From Ruminococcus sp. (GTDB lineage: Bacteria > Bacillota > Clostridia > Oscillospirales > Ruminococcaceae): 12,371 nt of DNA. Under the pieces are notes generated by a model. The model was not told where the DNA came from. It saw only the letters and a program-made list of their open reading frames with translations, and ran no database searches. Shown in pieces: positions 1 to 6,335 of this stretch. The stretch covers positions 1 through 12,371 of the forward strand of contig JAISHJ010000079.1 of the NCBI GenBank assembly GCA_031262625.1, in the 5' to 3' direction. Every line of letters starts with the position of its first letter. The stretch's first letter is position 1. The position numbers were made by a program, and so were the translations under genes.

Positions 1-79
1 AGTCCGGGAGGGGTGGGGGTTTGGGGGAGGGGAGGGGCGGGTCACCGCTCCTCCCCTCCCCCAACGTACCCCCAGCGTA
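1..79 (-). repeat. GC-rich hairpin repeat, copy 1 (behind the regulator gene)
   Basis: The reverse complement of this stretch matches 11449-11533 over most of its length: TACGCTGGGGG at the start, GGGGGAGGGGAGG-AGCGGTGAC in the middle, and CCCAAACCCCC...CTCCCGGACT at the end. Bases 23-40 pair with 45-62 in an 18-bp stem (one G-T pair) around the loop GTCA. Read on the minus strand, the element begins 4 bases after the stop codon of the regulator gene, so its transcript would carry the hairpin as a 3' end. It lacks the inner 21-bp palindrome of copy 2 and has a doubled CCCCCARCGTA unit at 62-79. The window edge at base 1 may cut it. It could act as a terminator or mRNA stabiliser, but no long T-tract is visible. 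Confidence 0.85.
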
Positions 80-83
80 CTCG

Positions 84-326
84 TCATTCAGCTTTTCGTG
101 GGTAAGGTTTATGCTCGTCTGTTAGGGCGAGTATGTAGTCTATGGAGGTGTCGTAGAAGACGGAGAGTTTGGAGAGGATGAGGAGGGAGGGCTCGAGTTC
201 GCCTGTTTCGTAGCGGGAGTAGGTTTGTTGGGTGCAGTCGAGGTATTCGGCTACGTGTTTTTGGAGGAGTTCGTTTTCGTTACGGAGTTCGCGGAGGCGG
301 AGGTTAGTTTTCACGATATTTTTCAT
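84..326 (-). CDS. Small Cro/CI-type (XRE) HTH transcriptional regulator
   Basis: An 80-residue protein that is almost entirely one lambda-repressor-like helix-turn-helix domain. The N-terminal helix NLRLRELRNENELLQ (about residues 8-22) is followed by the HTH around residues 23-43 (HVAEYLDCTQQTYSRYETGE). Next come the typical PSLLILSKLSVFYDTSIDYI helices (about 46-65) and a short basic tail. The SRYETGE core and the 'YDTSIDYIL' end are characteristic of the Cro/CI (HTH_3) family; such proteins bind operator DNA as dimers in the cytoplasm. There is no effector or peptidase domain. The ATG is preceded by GAAAGG with good spacing. It is the last gene of the minus-strand block, 104 bp after the small membrane protein gene, with a GC-rich hairpin 4 bases beyond its stop. 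I saw no convincing promoter in the gap, so read-through from upstream is possible. The target genes are unknown. Confidence 0.9.
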   Translation of the reverse strand: MKNIVKTNLRLRELRNENELLQKHVAEYLDCTQQTYSRYETGELEPSLLILSKLSVFYDTSIDYILALTDEHKPYPRKAE

Positions 327-430
327 AGTAAGCCTTTCGGAGTGGGAGTGTGGAGTATTTTTTTGGTGTGGTGAGAAGGTTATATGGGGTGTTGGTTTGG
401 GCAGGGTGTGGTGTTCGGTGTGCTTTGTAA

Positions 431-757
431 TCAGCGGCGGCGGTTATTTGAAAAGAGTTTGCTGATGGAGACGGAGATGAGGGAGATGGCTATTGAAATA
501 GCTATTGACTTTAGGATTAATTCTTTGGCGCGGGCGGCGGCGGGTTTGCGGTGGACTGAGAACTGGAGGGTAGGGTTATCGGGAGAGCCTACAGATTTTA
601 CTACTACGAAGCGACCGTTTTTTAGTTCAAATTCACCCTCGAAGTCGGAGAGGAATTTGCTGCCGAGAGTAGATATTACGTCGCCGGCGGTAGATTTAAG
701 GGCATTGGCGGCGGCTTTTCGGGTGGCTTTGAGAGCGGCTTTTTTAATTATTCCCAT
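431..757 (-). CDS. Small hypothetical protein with one C-terminal hydrophobic segment
   Basis: A 108-residue protein that I do not recognise. The N-terminus is rich in Lys, Arg and Ala (about residues 1-22). The middle (about 35-72) looks like a small beta-rich region, with FEGEFELKNGRFVVVKSV followed by TLQFSVHRKP. Residues about 79-101 (LILKSIAISIAISLISVSIS) form one hydrophobic stretch that could be a membrane anchor, ending in the basic tail NNRRR. The ATG has GAGG about 9 bases upstream and begins only 15 bases after the stop of the deaminase-acetyltransferase gene, so the two are very likely co-transcribed. The plus strand here is unusually rich in G, including runs of GCGG. It could instead be a peripheral protein with an amphipathic tail. 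The gene call rests on ribosome binding site, spacing and length, not on homology. Confidence 0.65.
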   Translation of the reverse strand: MGIIKKAALKATRKAAANALKSTAGDVISTLGSKFLSDFEGEFELKNGRFVVVKSVGSPDNPTLQFSVHRKPAAARAKELILKSIAISIAISLISVSISKLFSNNRRR

Positions 758-772
758 AAAATAACCTCGTGT

Positions 773-1645
773 TCAATCTAAATAGAGAGTGTAAAAGAAG
801 TCGTCCATGACGAAGCCGTTGCCGATGTCGGTTACGCCTTCCCCTGTTTGTATAAATCCGCATTTTTTATACACGGCGTTTGCTTTGTCGTTGTATTTGT
901 TGACGGTTAAAGTAATTGCGTTAAGACTTGCTTTGCGTGAGTATTCGGTAAGAAAAGCTACCAACTCACGGAAATAGCCGTTGCCGCGGTGCTCTTTCTT
1001 TATATATGCTTTCGATAAAAAGAGGGAGTCTACTTTGGGGGCAATTGCGGTGTAACCTACATCAACGCCGTTTTTTTGGAGGATGAAATATTTATAACCG
1101 TCATCTCTAATCTGCTTCTCCATTGCTGGGAGTGATTGAAATTTCTCAATCATATATTCGGTTTGGTCTTCGCCGATAATAGCGGGAAACCATTCGCGCC
1201 AGATTTCGGCGGCAAGCGTTGCGGTACGCTTAAGCTGTGAAGCAGTCTTCGCTTCGATAAAAGTAATGCTGAACATTTTATTTCTTTCCCTTAGTTTTTC
1301 AAAAAAATCGTTAATTATACTGCTCACGATATCTTCGCAGACAATAACTTTCTTTATCCGTGCATTTTGTATAGCACCTTCGCACATTTTGCAGGGCTTC
1401 ATTGTAACGAACATAACAGCAGAGCATAGCCGCCAACCGCCGAGGGTATTACAGGCTTCGTTGATAGCTTCAATTTCGGCGTGAGCAAGAGCGTTTCGCG
1501 CCGATTCACGGCGGTTTCGCCCACGTCCTATAATTTCGCCGTTATGAGTGATAACCGCCGCTACAGGGACATCGCCGTCAAAAGCGGCGGCTTCTGCAAG
1601 CTTAAATAGTTCCTCTGAAATTTCAGGACTTATATTTTCGTTCAT
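773..1645 (-). CDS. TadA-like nucleoside/tRNA deaminase fused to a GNAT acetyltransferase
   Basis: A 290-residue two-domain protein. Residues about 8-130 are a zinc-dependent cytidine/adenosine deaminase domain with the HAE motif (H55, A56, E57; E57 is the expected proton shuttle) and the zinc ligands C85 and C88 in PCKMC. The surrounding 'GDVPVAAVI', 'GRGRNRRES' and 'LGGWRL' strongly resemble TadA, the tRNA-Arg wobble A34-to-inosine enzyme. Two differences from ordinary TadA are visible: KPCKMC replaces the usual EPCPMC, and the 'DPKAGA' segment after the zinc site is missing. Residues about 131-290 form a GNAT-like acyltransferase: the acetyl-CoA loop is HRGNGYF (219-225), where Phe stands at the last, usually Gly/Ala, position, and 'NDKANAVYKKCGF' is a typical GNAT motif B. 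The start overlaps the yfhO stop (ATGA), has no clear Shine-Dalgarno sequence, and is probably translationally coupled. The substrates are unknown; it may not be the housekeeping TadA. Confidence 0.85.
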   Translation of the reverse strand: MNENISPEISEELFKLAEAAAFDGDVPVAAVITHNGEIIGRGRNRRESARNALAHAEIEAINEACNTLGGWRLCSAVMFVTMKPCKMCEGAIQNARIKKVIVCEDIVSSIINDFFEKLRERNKMFSITFIEAKTASQLKRTATLAAEIWREWFPAIIGEDQTEYMIEKFQSLPAMEKQIRDDGYKYFILQKNGVDVGYTAIAPKVDSLFLSKAYIKKEHRGNGYFRELVAFLTEYSRKASLNAITLTVNKYNDKANAVYKKCGFIQTGEGVTDIGNGFVMDDFFYTLYLD

Positions 1646-4638
1646 GAATTTGATTCGGGGTCGGTATTTTCGGGCTCGATTACTTTGTATTCAATTTCTT
1701 CCGGTGCAGTTTCGTCCGATGTTTCTGTAGCTTCCGGTGCGTCCGCTACTTCTGTAGCTTCCGGCGCAGTTTCGTTAACCGCTTCTGTAGCTTCCGGTGC
1801 AGTTTCGTCCGGCGCTTCCGGCGGTGTTTCAAATATTTCCGCCGGGTTAGGCTCATCGGAAGCTTTATCCTCCGGGTTTACGGTAACTTCTTCAAGCATC
1901 TTGAAGATACCTTTTTGGTTAAGCTTAAAGGTACGTTCGGCGGATTCTGCTCCTGCTTTTTGCATCTCGAAATATGCGATAGTAATTACGATAATGAGCG
2001 ACATAATGCTTACGATAATTCCGACAAGCATATACTGCGGGAAGAACTTAAATTCAACAAGATGATTTCCGGCAGTCAAAGGCACACCGATGAGAGCATT
2101 GTTACAAAGCGGCTCTATCGCAGTCTTTACGCCGTCAACGTAAACTGTCCAGCCCGGCTCATAACTGATGGAAGTAAAGAGAATTCCGTCTTCTCTTGCG
2201 GTAACTTCTCCGACAACATGATGTTCCGAAAATTCGGTTACGTTAAGTCCGCCGGGACGGATTTTGTCAATCGCTTCGGTAAACATATCCATATCGAGAT
2301 AGTAGAAAAGTTCGTCCGTAAAGAGTACTTCGTCTTTTTCGTTGTCAACAGTCATGATTAAAGTGTGCTTAGAGCCGGGTTCAAATCTCCCGAGGGTCAT
2401 TATGCACATCTTCCCGCCCTCGAAGTAGTACTGTAAAAATTCTTCGTCAATCCAAATGTTAACCTGACGTTCATAAACCGCCGGGAAATATGCATATATT
2501 AGGTCGTCGGTAGGTGCAGTAAATTCAAACTTTATCTGCGCATTATTGCTTGTGTCGTCTACCGTATATTTATCGTGCGCGCCGTAGTTCCCCTCGATAA
2601 GATTCTCAGGGCGCATTTCATCCATACGAACGCGTTTGAAAAACGGCTTTGTGCTGTTCCCGACTATTTTCGAGAGGATTTGGTTCTGTACCTCAAAGGG
2701 GTTTGTGGTGTTTTCGGTAGAAACATTCGATATAGCATTATTTGCCATATAAGCTATCGGGAGGGCGTAGGGGTTTTCGTAAACACAGAACATCTCCGTG
2801 TCGTCTGCATTAACTAAAACAAGGTCGTTATAATGCTTTGAAGCCTTAATTTCAGCAGGCTCTTTCCCTGTAATAATCCCCTCTTCGTCTTTTATATATT
2901 CCTCCGGCGTACCCTTTTCCATAACATATTTTATCCCGAGAAGCGCGTCCGTAACGTATGTTTCGCCGTTATAGTCAACATAGTGTCCGCCATAGCCATA
3001 TCCTAAACGGCGCAGAAGCTGTATAGGAGCGTTATTCATAGTAGAACTTGAGTGAGACACGCCGAAATTGCCGAAAGCCATTGCATCGTTAACGGTACGT
3101 CTGAAATTCTTCTCGATCCGATAAACCGGTGACGGGTCAAGTTCGTGAATTTTCTCTACGGTATTCCTGCCGAGGGTTATATAACGGTTATAGCTTGAAC
3201 GGTTTGAATAGACGATATCGGCGTTTATGCGGAAGATGTTGTAGGATGCGGAAACACCGAATTCAATTGCCGTCAGACATACAAACATAGTCAGCATACT
3301 CTTTGCGTTTCTGCCCTTGATAAGAAGGTAGAGAACGAGAGCGTAAAGTGCCGCGAAACATATCGTAAACCATACGGCAGGAAGTTTTTCAACATGGTCA
3401 AGTTCAAGATAGTCAAGCCAAAGTGTAAACACTACTATTGCGAAAAGCGAAGCACCGACTTTGCCGACATTAACTCCTTTGATGTGTTTGAGCGAGTCCG
3501 CCGCCATAATAAGGCAGAGGAAGGAAAAGAGGAACGAATATCTGTAGGGAAGCCAGTTCGGAAGCTGAAAACCGTGCCATACAAGGTCAATGGTCGAAAC
3601 GTACATTGATATGAGGATGGAAGCGGCAAGAAGCCCGAAGCCTAATTTTTTCCGAAAGGCAATTTCACCGTTCATGAAGTAGAGCGGAACAAGGATTAAA
3701 GCGGCGATTCCGCAGTACACCACCGGCGAACCTTCGGGGCGGCAGGTGTCGTAGACATTCGGAAGCATATTCTTAAAGAACAGGAGCATATCAAAGTATG
3801 TTTTCGGTGAATAATTCGGCTCTGTAAAATCAAATTTACCGAGAGAAAGGCTCGAATAGAGCGGAAAGAGAAGCCACGCGGCGATTCCGGCGGCGAGTAT
3901 TCCTCCGGCAGCAAACTTTACTCCGGACTTAAAAAGATAGGCTTTTGAAAGGTATGCAGGCTCTCCTCCAATCTGTTTATCGGAGATGAAGAAGAAGTAC
4001 CCCAAAAAGTAAAGACAGCAGAATATCGCGACCATCCAACCGATATAAAAATTCGCTATAAACATAAGTGCAAGGACAGCGGCAAAGAATGCGAACCTCC
4101 CCTTATCGACGACAATTTCAATCGCAAGGCAGATAAGCGGAAGATAGATAAGCCCGTCAATCCACATGGGGTTCATAAGCTGTACTATCATATATGCGCA
4201 GCACGCGTACATTATCGAGAAGATGACGGCGGTGAACTGTTCGATTTTACGGCACTTAACAAGGTAAAAACAAAACGCAAGCCCTGCACAGCCGACCTTC
4301 ACAAGCTGCATAACAAGAATGGCTTCGGTTATATATGCGCGGGGAAAAAGCATTACGATTAGAGTAAACGGACTCGCAAGGTAATAAGCGAATATTCCGA
4401 CAAATTCCCCGGAAAGGTTTCTGCTCCACGAATTTATAAAGCTTCCGTCTCCCCAAAAGGCATCTCTTAAGTTTTCAAAATAATATACATACTGTCCGTT
4501 AAGGTCAAGCGCCAAAACAGACTCATCCCCGAATGGTTCTATCCCGAAAATGAAATATCCGACTAAAACTATTACTGCCGGGAGAAGAAATGCCGCAAAG
4601 TAACATTCGTTAAATTTAAACCGTCTTTTTGTAAGCAT
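1642..4638 (-). CDS. yfhO: YfhO-family polytopic membrane protein (putative surface-polymer glycosyltransferase)
   Basis: A 998-residue membrane protein of the YfhO family, whose studied members are GT-C-like proteins needed to glycosylate lipoteichoic acid on the outer face of the membrane. TM1 lies at about residues 12-32, followed by an extracellular loop with ALDLNGQY (D45, Q49), like the acidic loop of GT-C enzymes. Many further hydrophobic segments fill roughly the first half. A large extracellular domain follows, then a last TM at about 869-892, and a cytoplasmic tail with repeated ETAPEATE-type units (about 924-998). The reading frame is open for 36 more codons to 4746, but that extension runs through the -10 and -35 boxes at 4670-4698, so I chose the ATG at 4636-4638. 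Its Shine-Dalgarno (GAAAGCGG) is weak. It heads the minus-strand operon. The exact acceptor is inferred from the family only. Confidence 0.85.
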   Translation of the reverse strand: MLTKRRFKFNECYFAAFLLPAVIVLVGYFIFGIEPFGDESVLALDLNGQYVYYFENLRDAFWGDGSFINSWSRNLSGEFVGIFAYYLASPFTLIVMLFPRAYITEAILVMQLVKVGCAGLAFCFYLVKCRKIEQFTAVIFSIMYACCAYMIVQLMNPMWIDGLIYLPLICLAIEIVVDKGRFAFFAAVLALMFIANFYIGWMVAIFCCLYFLGYFFFISDKQIGGEPAYLSKAYLFKSGVKFAAGGILAAGIAAWLLFPLYSSLSLGKFDFTEPNYSPKTYFDMLLFFKNMLPNVYDTCRPEGSPVVYCGIAALILVPLYFMNGEIAFRKKLGFGLLAASILISMYVSTIDLVWHGFQLPNWLPYRYSFLFSFLCLIMAADSLKHIKGVNVGKVGASLFAIVVFTLWLDYLELDHVEKLPAVWFTICFAALYALVLYLLIKGRNAKSMLTMFVCLTAIEFGVSASYNIFRINADIVYSNRSSYNRYITLGRNTVEKIHELDPSPVYRIEKNFRRTVNDAMAFGNFGVSHSSSTMNNAPIQLLRRLGYGYGGHYVDYNGETYVTDALLGIKYVMEKGTPEEYIKDEEGIITGKEPAEIKASKHYNDLVLVNADDTEMFCVYENPYALPIAYMANNAISNVSTENTTNPFEVQNQILSKIVGNSTKPFFKRVRMDEMRPENLIEGNYGAHDKYTVDDTSNNAQIKFEFTAPTDDLIYAYFPAVYERQVNIWIDEEFLQYYFEGGKMCIMTLGRFEPGSKHTLIMTVDNEKDEVLFTDELFYYLDMDMFTEAIDKIRPGGLNVTEFSEHHVVGEVTAREDGILFTSISYEPGWTVYVDGVKTAIEPLCNNALIGVPLTAGNHLVEFKFFPQYMLVGIIVSIMSLIIVITIAYFEMQKAGAESAERTFKLNQKGIFKMLEEVTVNPEDKASDEPNPAEIFETPPEAPDETAPEATEAVNETAPEATEVADAPEATETSDETAPEEIEYKVIEPENTDPESNS
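1698..1830 (-). repeat. Degenerate coding repeat for the acidic Pro/Glu/Thr/Ala tail of YfhO
   Basis: The plus strand repeats variants of TTCTGTAGCTTCCGGTGCAG and GTTTCGTCCG in tandem. On the minus strand these encode irregular ETAPEATE / DAPEATE units in the cytoplasmic C-terminal tail. Copy number is likely to vary between strains by slippage. The tail has no predicted fold that I can see. Confidence 0.75.
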
Positions 4639-4669
4639 ATTAAAACCGCTTTCATAGATATATATAATA

Positions 4670-4698
4670 ATTATACTATAAAACTTTTCATAAATCAA
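4670..4698 (-). promoter_or_regulatory. Sigma-A-type promoter for the yfhO operon
   Basis: On the minus strand: -35 TTGATT (4698-4693), a 17-bp spacer, and -10 TATAAT (4675-4670). Transcription would begin near 4663, about 25 bases before the ATG at 4638. The promoter position rules out the upstream start at 4746. It diverges from the promoter at 4741-4769. Confidence 0.75.
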
Positions 4699-4740
4699 GC
4701 ATATTTTTAATCTTTCACATAACTTTTTTAATAAATTCGC

Positions 4741-4769
4741 TTGCAATTTTCTGTGAAATGCTATATACT
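4741..4769 (+). promoter_or_regulatory. Sigma-A-type promoter for the polyphosphate kinase 2 gene
   Basis: -35 TTGCAA (4741-4746), a 17-bp spacer, and -10 TATACT (4764-4769). Transcription would start near 4776, about 48 bases before the ATG at 4824. The spacer contains AATTTTCTGTGA (4745-4756), also found in the promoter at 8161-8189. TTTCACA at 4713-4719 and TGTGAAA at 4752-4758 form a widely spaced inverted pair. Confidence 0.65.
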
Positions 4770-4823
4770 TAATATGAGTGAATTTTTGTGTAAAATTAAT
4801 ATATATATAGTAGGATGAATATC

Positions 4824-6305
4824 ATGCTCGAAAAAGCGGTTAAAAATAATAATAAATCCTTCGATTACCGCGACATGACGGTACAGCTTGAACAGGATTT
4901 AGGCACGCTCCAACATCAGATTATGGATGCCGGGCTTCCGGTAATAATCCTTCTTGAGGGGTGGGGCGCATCAGGCAAGGGGCAGCTTATCGCCGATATG
5001 ATTAAAAAGCTTGACCCGCGGTTTTTCTCCGTCTACTCAACCCTCCCCGCAAGTGATTCGGAAAAACGCTATCCGCTTATGAAGCGTTTTTGGGAGAAAA
5101 TTCCCGAAAAGGGTAAGATAACGGTTCTCGACAGAAGCTGGTATCAAGAACTCGCTATCGCAAGGATTGAAGAGGATATTTCCGAGTCCGAATATAAAAA
5201 GAGAATTGCGAAGGTAAATACCTTTGAACGTCAGCTTACCGACGACGGTTACCTTATAATAAAATTCTTCCTCCATATCTCTAAGGGTGAGCAAAAGCGG
5301 CGTTTTCTCAAACTTCGCGAAGATGATGCGACAAAATGGAGAGTAACGGACAAAGACAAGAAGCGGAATAAAAATTACGACAGCTACTATAAACAATTTG
5401 ACCATATGCTTGAAAAGACCGATTTCCCTTATGCACACTGGAAGGTTATAGACACCTCAGACCGTAAATTTACTCGCTTTCAGATGTTTAATGTGCTTGT
5501 TTCGCAGATTAATAATTCGCTGAACTCCGAAAAGCGAAAGACTCCCGTGCTTCAAACAGCAGAAATTGTCTCGCTCGACAAGCCCGGATTTAAGCTTTCT
5601 TCCGTTGACCTTAAGGACAAAGTTTTAGCAAGAGATAAATATGAACAGAAACTCAAGAAGCTTCAAAAAGAGCTTTCGCGTTTACATTCGTTAATATATA
5701 AGCATAAAATACCGGTTGTAATTGCTTTTGAAGGCTGGGATGCGGCAGGAAAAGGCGGCGCGGTAAAACGCCTTGCTTCTTCCCTCGACCCCCGCGGATA
5801 TGAAGCTGTTCCTATCGCCGCACCGCTTCCGCCCGAAAAAAACCGTCATTTTCTCTGGCGTTTTTGGCAGAAGATTCCTAAAACCGGACACATAACTATT
5901 TTCGACCGCACATGGTACGGGAGAGTTATGGTTGAAGCGGCTGAACATCTCACCGACCCTCACCGTATCGACCAAGCATATCGCGAAATTGTTGAATTCG
6001 AGAGCGAACTCTGCGACAGCGGCGTATTGCTTATAAAATTCTGGCTTCAAATCGACAAAGACGAACAGCTTGCGCGCTTTAACGACCGTGAGCAGAACCC
6101 GCTTAAAAAGTGGAAAATTACCGATGAGGACTGGCGCAACCGCGAAAAATGGGAGCAATACGAAGGCTACATCGAAAAGATGATTGCGGTTACAAGCTTT
6201 TCCGAAGCAAAATGGAATATAATTGAAGCTAACGACAAGCTTTTTGCACGGACAAAGATTATAAAAACAGTCGCCGACGAACTCGAAAAGGCGATTAAGA
6301 AATAG
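4824..6305 (+). CDS. pap: Two-domain PPK2, polyphosphate:AMP phosphotransferase type
   Basis: A 493-residue cytoplasmic enzyme made of two tandem PPK2 domains. The family moves phosphate from inorganic polyphosphate to AMP (giving ADP) and is one route by which cells draw on polyphosphate. The N-half has Walker A GWGASGKG (46-53) and Walker B LDRSWY (102-107). The C-half has GWDAAGKGG (304-312), the lid segment PEKNRHFLWRFW (337-348) and FDRTWY (360-365). In the N-half the Walker A Asp is Gly and the FLWRFW lid is degraded to LMKRFW. This fits the known pattern in which only the C-terminal domain of two-domain PPK2s is catalytic. Start choice: AGGA at 4812-4815 lies 8 bases before ATG 4824, whereas ATG 4815 would overlap the ribosome binding site. 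The protease gene starts 30 bases downstream, so the two are probably one unit. AMP as acceptor is inferred from the two-domain architecture. Confidence 0.93.
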   Translation: MLEKAVKNNNKSFDYRDMTVQLEQDLGTLQHQIMDAGLPVIILLEGWGASGKGQLIADMIKKLDPRFFSVYSTLPASDSEKRYPLMKRFWEKIPEKGKITVLDRSWYQELAIARIEEDISESEYKKRIAKVNTFERQLTDDGYLIIKFFLHISKGEQKRRFLKLREDDATKWRVTDKDKKRNKNYDSYYKQFDHMLEKTDFPYAHWKVIDTSDRKFTRFQMFNVLVSQINNSLNSEKRKTPVLQTAEIVSLDKPGFKLSSVDLKDKVLARDKYEQKLKKLQKELSRLHSLIYKHKIPVVIAFEGWDAAGKGGAVKRLASSLDPRGYEAVPIAAPLPPEKNRHFLWRFWQKIPKTGHITIFDRTWYGRVMVEAAEHLTDPHRIDQAYREIVEFESELCDSGVLLIKFWLQIDKDEQLARFNDREQNPLKKWKITDEDWRNREKWEQYEGYIEKMIAVTSFSEAKWNIIEANDKLFARTKIIKTVADELEKAIKK

Positions 6306-6335
6306 TTTACAGCTTGTTTGAATGGAGATTTTTTC

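Noticed and set aside
84..757. Toxin-antitoxin pair formed by the HTH regulator and the small membrane protein
   Set aside because: The genes are 104 bp apart, in the order protein then regulator. The unknown protein does not resemble a known toxin, and its tighter link is to the deaminase gene upstream.
1915..2361. 148-codon open frame on the plus strand inside yfhO
   Set aside because: Antisense shadow of a clear membrane protein gene, with no ribosome binding site and no recognisable domain.
4639..4746. 36-codon N-terminal extension of the YfhO protein
   Set aside because: It runs through a good -35/-10 pair on the same strand and adds residues before a natural MLTKRR-TM1 start.
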